Assembly (NCBI GenBank): GCA_013694495.1
Contig: JACDCH010000071.1
Coordinates: 1 to 12,885, forward strand
Reading direction: 5' to 3'
DNA from: Acidimicrobiia bacterium
Lineage (GTDB): Bacteria > Actinomycetota > Acidimicrobiia > Acidimicrobiales > JACDCH01
DNA: 12,885 bases
Shown here: positions 1 to 7,307 of the stretch, one piece after another
How the letters are laid out: each line of letters begins with the position of its first letter
Position numbering within the stretch: the stretch's first letter is position 1
Notes under the pieces: model-generated
Seen by the model: only the letters and a program-made list of their open reading frames with translations
Told to the model about the DNA's origin: nothing
Databases searched by the model: none
Program-made: the position numbers and the translations under genes

Positions 1-3000
1 GGCCGCGACCCCGGCCGAGGGCCCGGCCCCGATCGAGCCCGAGCCGCTGCGCGGCGCGGCCGCCCGGATCGTGGCCAACATGCAGGCCAGCCTCGACGTC
101 CCCACGGCCACCAGCTTCCGCGAGGTCCCGGCGAAGCTGCTCGAGGTCAACCGCAAGGTGATGAACGGCTACCTGGGGCGCACCCGGGGCGGCAAGGTCA
201 GCTTCACCCACCTCATCGGCTACGCCATCGTCCGGGCCATCGCCGACGAGATGCCGGTGATGAACCGCACGTTCACCACCGACGCCGACGGCAAGCCTGC
301 TGTCGTCAGGAACACCTCGGTGAACCTCGGCATCGCGGTCGACGTCGAGAAGTCCGACGGCAGCCGCACACTGCTCGTCCCCGTCATCCGGGGCACGGAG
401 GCAATGGACTTCCGCGCCTTCTGGGGCGCCTACGAGGACCTCATCCGCAAGGTCCGGTCGAACAAGATCGGCGCCGACGACATGGCCGGCGCCACCATCA
501 CCCTCACGAACCCGGGCACGATCGGCACGAAGCAGTCCGTTCCAAGGCTCATGCCCGGCCAGGGCGTCATCGTCGGCGTCGGCGCCATCGACTACCCGGC
601 GCACTACGAGGGGGCCGACCCGGCGAACCTCGCAGACCTCGGCGTGTCCAAGGTGGTGACGATCACCTCCACGTACGACCACCGCGTGATCCAGGGCGCC
701 GAGTCCGGTCTGTTCCTGAAGACCGTGCACGACCTCCTCCTCGGCGGACAAGGCTTCTACGACTCGGTGTTCCGGGCCCTCGGCGTGCCGTACGCCGCGG
801 TGCAGTGGCGGCGCGACGTCAACCCGGTCGACCGCGAGGACGCGGCGCTGGCCAAGCAGGTGGCGGTCGACACCCTCATCCGGGTGCACAGGGTGCGGGG
901 CCACCTCATCGCCGACCTCGACCCCTTGGCGTGGAAGGAACCCGAGATGGAGCCGGAGCTCGATCCGGCCACCTACGGGCTCACGATCTGGGACCTCGAC
1001 CGCGAGTTCCTCACCGGCGGCCTCGGCGGGAAGTCCCGCATGACGCTCGGCGAGATCCTGGGCACGTTGCGCGATGCGTACTGCCGCACGATCGGCATCG
1101 AGTACATGCACATCCAGGAGCTCGACGAGCAGCGCTGGTTGCAGTCGCAGGTCGAGGGGGCGAACGACACGCTCGACGTCGACGACAAGCGCCACATCCT
1201 GGGCCGGCTCAACGCGGCCGAGGCGTTCGAGACGTTCCTGGGCACGAAGTACGTGGGCCAGAAGCGCTTCGGCCTGCAAGGGGCCGAGTCGGCCATCCCC
1301 ATCCTCGACGCGGTGCTCGAGCGGGCCGCCGACGACGACCTCGACGGCGTCGTGATGGGCATGGCCCACCGGGGTCGCCTGAACGTGCTCACCAACATCG
1401 TGGGCAAGAGCTACGACCAGGTGTTCAAGGAGTTCGAGGGCGCGGTCGACCCCGAGTCGATCCAGGGCTCGGGCGACGTGAAGTACCACCTCGGCCAGGT
1501 CGGCAAGTACGTGTCCCGCTCGGGCAAGGAGCTCGAGGTCGAGCTGTCGGCCAACCCCAGCCACCTCGAGACGGTCGACCCGATCGTGGTGGGCATGGCC
1601 CGGGCCAAGCAGGACCTCATCAACCAGCCCGGCTCGTTCTCGGTGCTGCCGGTGCTCATCCACGGCGACTCGGCGTTCGCCGGCCAGGGCGTCGTGGCCG
1701 AGACGCTGCAGCTCGGGATGATCAAGGGATACCGCGTCGGCGGCACGATCCACCTGATCATCAACAACCAGCTCGGGTTCACCACGCCGCCCGAGTCGGC
1801 GCGGAGCTCGGAGTACTGCACCGACGTCGCCAAGATGGTGCAGGCGCCGATCTTCCACGTGAACGGCGACGACCCCGAGGCGTGCGTGCGGGTGGCCCGC
1901 CTGGCCTACGCCTACCGGGAGCAGTTCAACAAGGACGTCGTCATCGACATGATCTGCTACCGGCGGCTCGGTCACAACGAGGGCGACGACCCGAGCTACA
2001 CCCAGCCGCTCATGTACAAGCGCATCGAGGGCCGGCGCTCCGTGCGGAAGCTCTACACCGAGGCGCTGGTGAAGCGGGGCGACATCTCCATCGAGGAGGC
2101 CGAGCACGCCCTCGACGACTTCCAGGCCCGCCTCCAGGAGGCGCTCGACCAGACCCGCCACGACAAGCCCCAGAAGGCGGTGAAGGCCGCGACCCCACCG
2201 GCGCCCGTCGGGGTGTTGCCCCGTGTGCCCACGGGTGTCGAGCAGGACGTGCTCGACCGGATCTACGGCGTGCTGTCGTCGGTGCCCGAGGGCTTCACCA
2301 TCCACCCGAAGCTGGCCAAGCAGTTCGACGCCCGCACCAAGATGTACCAGCAGGACGGGGAGGTCGACTGGGCGCTGGGCGAGGCCTTCGCCTTCGGCAC
2401 CCTGCTGCTCGAGGGCACCGACATCCGCATCGCCGGCCAGGACAGCCGCCGGGGCACGTTCAGCCAGCGCCACGCCGTCCTCGTCGACAACGTGAACGAG
2501 GCCGACTGGTCGCCCCTGGCCCACCTCGACCCGGACCAGGCCCGGTTCTTCATCTACGACTCGCTGCTGTCGGAGTACGCGGCCGTCGGCTTCGAGTACG
2601 GCTATGCGGTCACGAACCCCGAGGCGCTGGTGGCCTGGGAGGCGCAGTTCGGCGACTTCGTCAACGGTGCCCAGATCATCATCGACCAGTACCTCGTCGC
2701 CGCCGAGGACAAGTGGGGGCAGAAGGCGCCGCTCGTGATGCTCCTGCCCCACGGCTACGAGGGACAGGGCCCCGAGCACAGCTCGGCCCGCATCGAGCGG
2801 TTCCTGTCGGCCGCCGCCGAAGACAACATCCAGGTCGCCAACGCCACCACCGCGGCGCAGTACTTCCACCTGCTGCGCCGCCAGATGCGGGGCAGCGCCC
2901 GCAAGCCGCTCATCGTCTTCACGCCCAAGTCGCTGCTGCGGGCCAAGCAGGCCCGGTCCAAGGTCGGCGACCTCACGAACGGCTCGTTCCAGGAGGTCCT

Positions 3001-3394
3001 CGCCGACCCGAGCTTCGCCGGCGACCCCGCCGCCGTCCGTCGGGTGGTGCTCGCGTCGGGCAAGGTCGCCTACGACGCCATCGCCGCCCGCGACACCGGC
3101 GAGGTCGCGGTGCCCGTGCTCCGGGTCGAGCAGCTCTACCCGTGGCCGACGGAGTGGCTGGCCAAGGCGCTCGCCCAGTACCCGGCCGCCGAGGAGCTGG
3201 TCTGGCTGCAGGAGGAGCCCGAGAACATGGGCCCCTGGAACTTCGTCAAGGGCAGCCTCTACGAGCACCTGTCCGATCGATTCTCGATCAAGCGGGTCAG
3301 CCGCTACGAGAGCGGCAGCCCGGCCACCGGCTCCAAGGCCATCCGCGACCAGGAGCAGGAGCAGATCGTGCAGCAGGCCCTCGGCCTCGCCTGA
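1..3394 (+). CDS. kgd: Multifunctional 2-oxoglutarate dehydrogenase (E2-like + E1), 5' partial
   Basis: This is the oxidative TCA-cycle enzyme that decarboxylates 2-oxoglutarate with thiamine diphosphate and passes the succinyl group towards CoA. In actinobacteria E1 is fused behind an E2-type succinyltransferase domain and works with a shared dihydrolipoamide acetyltransferase and Lpd. The frame is open from base 2, so the gene enters from outside the window; the GTG at 71 is internal. About 1130 residues are present against roughly 1200-1250 in the family, so about 100 N-terminal residues are missing. Bases 2-~730 encode the acyltransferase domain, with the DHRVIQG active-site motif (catalytic His at 680-682). 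E1 follows, with AHRGRLN (His at 1367), NGDDPEA of the ThDP/Mg site (~1862), GHNEGDDP (His at 1973) and HGYEGQGPEHSS (His at 2750). No frameshift or missing motif was seen. The gene converges with the small gene at 3434. The match to mycobacterial Kgd is strong throughout. Confidence 0.96.
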   Translation, partial: AATPAEGPAPIEPEPLRGAAARIVANMQASLDVPTATSFREVPAKLLEVNRKVMNGYLGRTRGGKVSFTHLIGYAIVRAIADEMPVMNRTFTTDADGKPAVVRNTSVNLGIAVDVEKSDGSRTLLVPVIRGTEAMDFRAFWGAYEDLIRKVRSNKIGADDMAGATITLTNPGTIGTKQSVPRLMPGQGVIVGVGAIDYPAHYEGADPANLADLGVSKVVTITSTYDHRVIQGAESGLFLKTVHDLLLGGQGFYDSVFRALGVPYAAVQWRRDVNPVDREDAALAKQVAVDTLIRVHRVRGHLIADLDPLAWKEPEMEPELDPATYGLTIWDLDREFLTGGLGGKSRMTLGEILGTLRDAYCRTIGIEYMHIQELDEQRWLQSQVEGANDTLDVDDKRHILGRLNAAEAFETFLGTKYVGQKRFGLQGAESAIPILDAVLERAADDDLDGVVMGMAHRGRLNVLTNIVGKSYDQVFKEFEGAVDPESIQGSGDVKYHLGQVGKYVSRSGKELEVELSANPSHLETVDPIVVGMARAKQDLINQPGSFSVLPVLIHGDSAFAGQGVVAETLQLGMIKGYRVGGTIHLIINNQLGFTTPPESARSSEYCTDVAKMVQAPIFHVNGDDPEACVRVARLAYAYREQFNKDVVIDMICYRRLGHNEGDDPSYTQPLMYKRIEGRRSVRKLYTEALVKRGDISIEEAEHALDDFQARLQEALDQTRHDKPQKAVKAATPPAPVGVLPRVPTGVEQDVLDRIYGVLSSVPEGFTIHPKLAKQFDARTKMYQQDGEVDWALGEAFAFGTLLLEGTDIRIAGQDSRRGTFSQRHAVLVDNVNEADWSPLAHLDPDQARFFIYDSLLSEYAAVGFEYGYAVTNPEALVAWEAQFGDFVNGAQIIIDQYLVAAEDKWGQKAPLVMLLPHGYEGQGPEHSSARIERFLSAAAEDNIQVANATTAAQYFHLLRRQMRGSARKPLIVFTPKSLLRAKQARSKVGDLTNGSFQEVLADPSFAGDPAAVRRVVLASGKVAYDAIAARDTGEVAVPVLRVEQLYPWPTEWLAKALAQYPAAEELVWLQEEPENMGPWNFVKGSLYEHLSDRFSIKRVSRYESGSPATGSKAIRDQEQEQIVQQALGLA

Positions 3395-3433
3395 CCTCGG
3401 GACCCTCCCTCGTCAGCGGCCAGCCGTTGCGCG

Positions 3434-3682
3434 TCAGGCGTCCTCGGGGATCTTGTCCCACCACTGGCACCACCACTCGGCGCCCACCAGGATCCGGAGC
3501 TTGGGGTGCCAGCAGTACGAGATGTCGGCGGTGTTCTCCAGGTAGTACAGGCAGTTGTCGCACTTCTCCTCGCCCGATGGCCGGCCCTTCAGGACGGCGT
3601 TGGATGCGAGGATGCGAAGCTCCATGGCGAGCTTCTCGTCGATCTCCTTGGGCTCCGGGTCGGGGATCACGTAGTCGGACAT
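3434..3682 (-). CDS. Small HiPIP-like four-cysteine protein, 82 aa
   Basis: Function is unknown. The 82-residue protein has an acidic, helical N-terminal half (about 1-35) and a C-terminal half with exactly four cysteines in the order C41-x2-C44-x12-C57-x14-C72. The last Cys sits in an aromatic motif, EWWCQWW (69-75). This resembles high-potential iron-sulfur proteins, where CxxC is followed by a Cys before a PGK-like turn and a final GWC-x-x-W around a [4Fe-4S] cluster. Here C57-W-H-P-K matches the turn. Unlike classical HiPIPs it has no Tat or Sec signal, so it should be cytoplasmic. A structural zinc site is the main alternative. The ATG start is supported by a TACGTT box 6 nt upstream. 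It faces the end of kgd with a 39-nt gap that shows no clear hairpin. That this is a gene is likely; the HiPIP relation is inference from spacing and aromatic context. Confidence 0.8.
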   Translation of the reverse strand: MSDYVIPDPEPKEIDEKLAMELRILASNAVLKGRPSGEEKCDNCLYYLENTADISYCWHPKLRILVGAEWWCQWWDKIPEDA

Positions 3683-3688
3683 CCGACG

Positions 3689-3694
3689 AACGTA
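3689..3694 (-). promoter_or_regulatory. -10-like TACGTT for the HiPIP-like gene
   Basis: TACGTT on the minus strand ends 6 nt before the ATG at 3682. There is no purine-rich ribosome-binding site, so transcription probably starts at or next to the A of the ATG (leaderless). I see no convincing -35. Confidence 0.5.
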
Positions 3695-3722
3695 CCCGTA
3701 GCGCCGAGGCGAGCCTGCTACG

Positions 3723-3773
3723 CAGGACCTGCGGGCGCATGGGGGTTGACGGTCATGGGGTCGCAGGTCCTTC
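3723..3773 (-). repeat. Two-armed palindromic element, copy 1
   Basis: Read on the minus strand, GAAGGACCTGCG (3762-3773) is followed after 27 nt by CCGCAGGTCCTG (3723-3734). The arms are inverted repeats of each other over 10 bp (AGGACCTGCG/CGCAGGTCCT). The same two 12-mers, in the same orientation relative to the flanking genes and with nearly the same spacing, recur at 11826-11877, while the centres differ. In this copy the distal arm is itself a palindrome, CGCAGG-A-CCTGCG (3721-3733), overlapping a second one, CCTGC-TAC-GCAGG (3714-3726). It lies between the HAD gene and the promoter of the HiPIP-like gene. Its function is unknown. Confidence 0.7.
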
Positions 3774-3793
3774 CTGTCTCGCGGTTCGATTCC

Positions 3794-3837
3794 GGGCTCT
3801 CTCGTTGAGGGGCTTCGCCCGAAGCTGTCGGGAGCCC
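3794..3837 (-). terminator. Possible terminator hairpin after the HAD gene
   Basis: Directly after the HAD stop (2 nt gap) the minus strand can fold with an outer stem GGGCTC/GAGCCC (3832-3837 with 3794-3799) and an inner stem GCTTCG/CGAAGC (3820-3825 with 3812-3817). No U-tract follows, which is common for GC-rich actinobacteria, so termination activity is an inference. Confidence 0.4.
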
Positions 3838-3838
3838 T

Positions 3839-4477
3839 TCATCTCCGCCGCAGGGGCACGCCGACCAGAGCCTCGAGCTCGGTCAGGGCGACGTCGGGGT
3901 CGTCGACCTTGATCGTGGCCATGCCCATGGCCCGGGCCGGCTTCAGGTTGACGCCGAGGTCGTCGAGGAAGACCACCTCCGCGGCGGCCACGTCGAGGGC
4001 CTCGAGGACGAGCTCGTAGGCGGCCGGGTCGGGCGTACGGACGCCGGCCTTGGACGACTCGATCACGACGTCGAACAGCTCGTGGAGGCGCAGCGCCGCC
4101 GACCAGCCGTCGCCGTCGTGCATCGACGCCACGTTGTTGGTGAGCAGCGCGGTCCGGAGCCCGTGCCGGCGCAGCGCCCGTACGGCATCGACCATCTCGG
4201 TCCGGAGGTCGCCGGCGAGGAGGCCGAGTACGTCGCGGCCCGGCACCTGGTGCCCGAGCCGTTCGGACTCGGCTGCGAACAGCGCGTCGAAGGCGTCGAG
4301 GTCGACCTCGCTGCGCTCCAGCTGCGCCCACGCGTTGGTGTCCGGGTCGGTGGCGTTCACCGTCCGCAGGAACCGGTGTGGGAGGCCGCGCTCTTCCTCG
4401 TAGCGGGCGAAGGCCTCGAAGGGTGACGACGACAGCACGCCGCCGAAGTCCCACAGCACCGCCTTGAAGTCGCTCAC
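3839..4477 (-). CDS. HAD-superfamily (subclass IA) hydrolase, 212 aa
   Basis: A haloacid-dehalogenase-like hydrolase, most probably a small-molecule phosphatase; the substrate cannot be told. Motif I is WDFGGVL with the nucleophile Asp at residue 10. Motif II is LLTNN (Thr113), motif III is Lys143 in SSKAGVRTPDP, and motif IV is FLDDLGVN (Asp172/Asp173). The helical cap lies between residues about 16 and 95. The usual second Asp of DxD is Gly (residue 12), as in the DFGGVL subgroup that includes ACAD10-like phosphatase domains, so the general acid may come from elsewhere or activity may be altered. Length is typical of the family. I chose the GTG at 4477 because it forms a GTGA overlap with the stop of the M20 peptidase and gives a natural N-terminus. 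The longer open frame up to 4732 runs through the peptidase gene and is not credible. It is co-transcribed and probably translationally coupled with the peptidase. Confidence 0.88.
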   Translation of the reverse strand: MSDFKAVLWDFGGVLSSSPFEAFARYEEERGLPHRFLRTVNATDPDTNAWAQLERSEVDLDAFDALFAAESERLGHQVPGRDVLGLLAGDLRTEMVDAVRALRRHGLRTALLTNNVASMHDGDGWSAALRLHELFDVVIESSKAGVRTPDPAAYELVLEALDVAAAEVVFLDDLGVNLKPARAMGMATIKVDDPDVALTELEALVGVPLRRR

Positions 4478-5811
4478 GCCAGGAGGTCCTCGGCGACGGC
4501 TTCCCACATCAGCGTCGACAGGCGCAGCGACTCGACGTCGACGCGCTCGTCGTCGCCGTGGAACATGGCGCCGTAGTCCTCGATCGTGAGGCGCTCGCTG
4601 AAGAGCCCGAAGCCGTAGGCGGTCTGTCCGGCCCGGCGGAAGAAGCGCGCGTCGGTGGCGCCCACCGTGAGGAAGGGGACGATCGAGCTGCCGGGGTAGA
4701 AGCCGGTGGTCACCCTGGCGATCGTGTCCCACAGCGGCGTCTCGACCGGCGACGCCGTCGACGGGTCGTCGGTGGCGGACACGATCTCGACCTTGGCGGC
4801 CAGGTCGCCGAGGGACAGGTCGAGCAGGCGGCGGACGTCGGCACCGACCTGGCCGGGGAGGGTCCGGATGTCGACCTCGACGTCGACGCTGTCGGGGATG
4901 ACGTTCGTCTTGGTGCCGCCGTGGACGATGGTCGGGGCGAACGTCGTATGCACGCAGGCGTGGAACTCACGGGCCAGGGCGAGGGGCAGCGCGTCGAGGG
5001 CGCCGAGGAACGTGCTCTCGTCGAGCAGCGGCGCGGTGACCGCCTCGCCGTAGCCCATCGAGCCGAGGAAGCGGCGCCACACGTCGTGGAGGACCGTGGG
5101 GGGCTGGAACTCGGCGAGCCGGCGCACGACCTCGGCGGCCGTCACCACGGCGTTGTCGGTGCGGTAGGGCTGCGACGCGTGGCCCGGCGTGCCCTTGACC
5201 CGCAGCGTGCACCAGTAGCTGCCCTTCTCGCCCACGATCACCGGCAGCTTGATACCGGTGGGCGAGGGGAGCGGGAAGCCGCCGGCCTCGGTTATCACGT
5301 AGTCGGCCAGCACCGCGTCGGGCTCGTTCTGCACGAGGTGGTCGGCGCCCCACGTGCCGAGCGACTCCTCGTCGGCCACGGCGGCGTAGATGAGGGTGCC
5401 CTTCGGCCGGAAGCCGCGGTCAGCGAGGCGCCGGAGGGCGACGGCCATCGACGCCGTGAGGTTGAGCATGTCGACCGCGCCGCGGCCCCACACCTCGCCG
5501 TCGACGAGCTCGCCGCCGAAGGGGTCGCGTTGCCAGCGGTCGGCGTTGGCCGGCACGACGTCGGTGTGGCCGAGCAGCAACAGCGACGGCGCCGACGGGT
5601 CGGACCCCTCGATGCGGGCGACGAGGTTGGCCCGGCCCGGGGCCGGTTCGCTCACCTCGAGGTCCAGCCCCGTGCCCTCGAGGTGCTGTCGCAGCACGTC
5701 GACGCTGCGGACCTCGCCGCCCGACGCGACGTGCCCGTCGTTCACGCACGCGTTGCGGATCAGGTGCTGGAGGAGGTCGGTGACCTCCGCGCTCGGGTCG
5801 TCGGTCGTCAC
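4474..5811 (-). CDS. M20-family zinc metallopeptidase (ArgE/DapE/ACY1/CPG2 type), 445 aa
   Basis: A cytoplasmic co-catalytic zinc hydrolase that cleaves an amide or peptide bond of a small substrate. The M20 signature is complete: GHTDVVP with metal ligand His82 and Asp84, GRGAVDM with bridging Asp114, DEES with catalytic Glu148 and metal ligand Glu149, Glu175 in ITEAGG, and a C-terminal ligand His418 in MFHGDDERV. The dimerisation lid carries KGTPGHASQP and HGGTKTNVIPD. The length is as expected for the family. The sequence does not single out DapE, ArgE or a dipeptidase, so no symbol is given. The GTG start has a TACGTT box 7 nt upstream and no ribosome-binding site. Its stop overlaps the HAD gene start (GTGA), so the two form an operon. 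It is divergent from the NYN gene with a 56-bp gap. There is no signal peptide. Confidence 0.92.
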   Translation of the reverse strand: MTTDDPSAEVTDLLQHLIRNACVNDGHVASGGEVRSVDVLRQHLEGTGLDLEVSEPAPGRANLVARIEGSDPSAPSLLLLGHTDVVPANADRWQRDPFGGELVDGEVWGRGAVDMLNLTASMAVALRRLADRGFRPKGTLIYAAVADEESLGTWGADHLVQNEPDAVLADYVITEAGGFPLPSPTGIKLPVIVGEKGSYWCTLRVKGTPGHASQPYRTDNAVVTAAEVVRRLAEFQPPTVLHDVWRRFLGSMGYGEAVTAPLLDESTFLGALDALPLALAREFHACVHTTFAPTIVHGGTKTNVIPDSVDVEVDIRTLPGQVGADVRRLLDLSLGDLAAKVEIVSATDDPSTASPVETPLWDTIARVTTGFYPGSSIVPFLTVGATDARFFRRAGQTAYGFGLFSERLTIEDYGAMFHGDDERVDVESLRLSTLMWEAVAEDLLA

Positions 5812-5818
5812 GCCAGCG

Positions 5819-5824
5819 AACGTA
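5819..5824 (-). promoter_or_regulatory. -10-like TACGTT for the M20-HAD operon
   Basis: The hexamer is identical to the one before the HiPIP-like gene and ends 7 nt before the GTG at 5811. The spacing fits a leaderless transcript starting at the initiation codon. No clear -35 is seen. Confidence 0.5.
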
Positions 5825-5867
5825 TCCGCGTTCGTGCACGACTTGTTTGCTTGACTTCCGAACCGAC

Positions 5868-7145
5868 ATGGGTCGTGTGCACGTCGTCGTGGATGGTTCG
5901 AACATCGCCACCGAGGGAAGGACCGCGCCCAGCCTCGCCCAGCTCGACGAAGCCGTGCGCGAGTTCGTCGAGCAGCACGGGCACGAGACGGTCACCGTCA
6001 TCGTCGACGCGACGTTCGGTCATCGCATCGACGAACCCGAGCGCGAGCTGTTCGAGGAAGCGATCCTCGCCGGTGAGCTCGTCACCCCGCCGGCCGGCAC
6101 GATCGGTCGCGGCGACGCCTTCATCCTCGAGGTCGCCCGGCGCGCCGATGCCGACGTGCTGTCGAACGACAGCTTCCAGGAGCTGCACGCGGAGCACCCC
6201 TGGTTGTTCGAGCAGGGCCGCCTCTGGGGTGGCAAGCCCGTGCCCGCAGTCGGCTGGGTTTTCGTGCCCCGCTCGCCGGTGCGCGGCATCATCAGCCGCC
6301 GCGCCGTGCAGGCCGCCAAGAAGGTGGCCCGGTCGAGGCAGCCGGCGCGAGCCGCGGTCGCCGCAGTCGAGGCCGATGTCGAGGTGTTCGACGAGAGCTC
6401 GGTCGCGCCCGTTGCCGCGGGTGCGGCTGCGGAGACCGGCGACGGTCGTCGTCGCCGGCGCCGCGGAGCCGGCGGATCGTCGCCGAGCGGCAGCACCAGC
6501 GAGCGCGGCACCCGTGCCGTGCAGCCCGAGCGCGCCGCGGCCGACGAGCGGGGCGACCGGGGCGACCGGGGGCCCCGCGAGCCGAGCAACGAGCAGCTCG
6601 CCTACGCCTCCTTCGTCGTGGAGCACCCTGTGGGCTCGGTGGTCACCGGTGTGGTCGACCGCTTCTCCTCGCACGGCGCGTACGTCTCCATCGGGCCGGC
6701 TGTGGGGTACGTCGCCCTCAAGTCGCTCGGCGACCCGCCGCCTCGCAGCGCCCGCGAGGTGCTGAGCCTCGGCGAGGAGCGCACGTTCACCGTCACCCGC
6801 TTCGACCCCACCACTCGTGGCATCGACGTCGTTCCCAGCGACGCCGGTGCCCCCCAGACCTCGGCCCCCGGCGACCCTGCCGGGATCGAGGCGGCGGACG
6901 CTCCTGCGGCCGTCGTGTCCCCCGCACCCGACGCCCAGGAGGCGCCCGTGTCACCCGTTGCCAGGAAGAAGGCAGCTGCCAAGAAGGCAGTGGCCAAGAA
7001 GGCTCCGGCCAAGAAGGCTGCCGCCAAGAAGGCCGCCGCGAGGAAGGCGCCGGCCAAGAAGGCGGCAGCGAAGAAGGCGGCAGCGAAGAAGTCGCCGGCG
7101 ACGAAGAAGTCGCCGGCCAAGAGGGCTGCGGCCAAGAAGCGCTGA
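5868..7145 (+). CDS. NYN/PIN-domain nuclease with S1-like domain and Lys/Ala-rich tail, 425 aa
   Basis: Probably an RNA-binding ribonuclease acting in the cytoplasm or at the nucleoid; the target is unknown. Residues 4-~135 form an NYN (Zc3h12a-like PIN) domain with four well-placed acidic residues: Asp9 in VVDGSNIA, Asp47 in VIVDATFG, Asp83 in GRGDAF and Asp101 in LSNDSF. A low-complexity linker with an Arg stretch (194-199) follows. Residues about 255-325 look like an S1/OB RNA-binding domain (GSVVTGVVDRFSSHGAYVSI). Residues 366-425 are a pentad array of Lys-Lys-Ala type, like the tails of histone H1-like and mycobacterial HU proteins. I chose ATG 5868 because the conserved beta strand VHVVVDGSN starts right after it. 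The TTG at 5847 would add seven unlikely residues. This is the only unit-leading gene here without an obvious TANNNT box. Strong hairpins follow the stop. Confidence 0.87.
   Translation: MGRVHVVVDGSNIATEGRTAPSLAQLDEAVREFVEQHGHETVTVIVDATFGHRIDEPERELFEEAILAGELVTPPAGTIGRGDAFILEVARRADADVLSNDSFQELHAEHPWLFEQGRLWGGKPVPAVGWVFVPRSPVRGIISRRAVQAAKKVARSRQPARAAVAAVEADVEVFDESSVAPVAAGAAAETGDGRRRRRRGAGGSSPSGSTSERGTRAVQPERAAADERGDRGDRGPREPSNEQLAYASFVVEHPVGSVVTGVVDRFSSHGAYVSIGPAVGYVALKSLGDPPPRSAREVLSLGEERTFTVTRFDPTTRGIDVVPSDAGAPQTSAPGDPAGIEAADAPAAVVSPAPDAQEAPVSPVARKKAAAKKAVAKKAPAKKAAAKKAAARKAPAKKAAAKKAAAKKSPATKKSPAKRAAAKKR
6963..7142 (+). repeat. Degenerate 15-nt tandem repeat encoding the AKKAx pentad tail
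   Basis: About a dozen units of the form gcc-aag-aag-gcn-gcn encode AKKAA, AKKAV, AKKAP and similar pentads, with ARKAP, ATKKSP and AKRAA variants. Codon choice varies between units, so the repeat is kept at protein level and is not a recent DNA expansion. It is likely to vary in length between strains. Confidence 0.85.
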
Positions 7146-7150
7146 CGTGT

Positions 7151-7207
7151 GATCGGCGGGCCCGGTCGGGATGGCCGACCGCCGCCGGTTCGGGCCCGCA
7201 GCCGATC
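7151..7207 (+). terminator. Nested hairpin after the NYN gene, probable terminator
   Basis: Starting 6 nt after the stop, an inner perfect stem CGGTCGG/CCGACCG (7163-7169 with 7175-7181, 5-nt loop) lies inside an alternative larger stem. The larger stem is built from GATCGGC/GCCGATC (7151-7157 with 7201-7207) and GGGCCCG/CGGGCCC (7158-7164 with 7191-7197). No U-tract follows. Position and stability suggest a terminator or a transcript 3'-end structure. Confidence 0.5.
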
Positions 7208-7224
7208 AACCACCGCTCGTCGGA

Positions 7225-7247
7225 CGCCCGGGGTCTGTCCCCGGGCG
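7225..7247. terminator. Second strong hairpin in the NYN-xth gap
   Basis: A perfect 9-bp inverted repeat, CGCCCGGGG/CCCCGGGCG, with a 5-nt loop (TCTGT), lies midway between the NYN stop and the xth promoter. It may be a second terminator or a dispersed palindrome; it is too far from xth to be part of its leader if that transcript is leaderless. Confidence 0.45.
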
Positions 7248-7301
7248 CGACGAACGTCGAACCACAGATGCGCGCCGTCGGCTGTACATCCCGCAGGGGG
7301 T

Positions 7302-7307
7302 TAGCTT
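7302..7307 (+). promoter_or_regulatory. -10-like TAGCTT for xth
   Basis: TAGCTT ends 8 nt before the GTG at 7316, with no ribosome-binding site. It supports the GTG as the true start and suggests a leaderless or near-leaderless mRNA. Confidence 0.45.

Noticed and set aside
3730..3803. Possible tRNA or tRNA remnant, because GGTTCGATTCC at 3783-3793 looks like a T-loop
   Set aside because: The T-stem has a mismatch, no acceptor stem partner exists upstream at the right distance, and no D-arm or anticodon arm could be placed. A decayed tRNA or att core is not excluded but not supported.
805..3912. A 1035-codon open frame overlapping kgd in another frame
   Set aside because: Its product is dominated by Arg, Pro, Gly and Ala, as expected for a shifted frame of GC-rich DNA, and kgd itself has full family motifs across the same bases.
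4478..4732. N-terminal extension of the HAD frame into the M20 gene
   Set aside because: The added 85 residues are Arg/His/Pro-rich shadow sequence and the GTG at 4477 gives a normal HAD N-terminus with a GTGA overlap.
5847..5867. TTG at 5847 as the start of the NYN gene
   Set aside because: It adds seven residues before the conserved first strand, with no -10-like box or ribosome-binding site; ATG 5868 is better, although the promoter of this gene remains unidentified.
4558..6765. A 735-codon plus-strand frame opposite the M20 gene and across the NYN gene
   Set aside because: It is antisense to a clear M20 peptidase and then a shifted frame of the NYN gene; no domain is recognisable and composition is artefactual.
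6963..7142. Microsatellite or CRISPR-like array
   Set aside because: The 15-nt periodicity is explained by Lys-Lys-Ala pentads with varied synonymous codons inside a coding sequence; there are no spacers.
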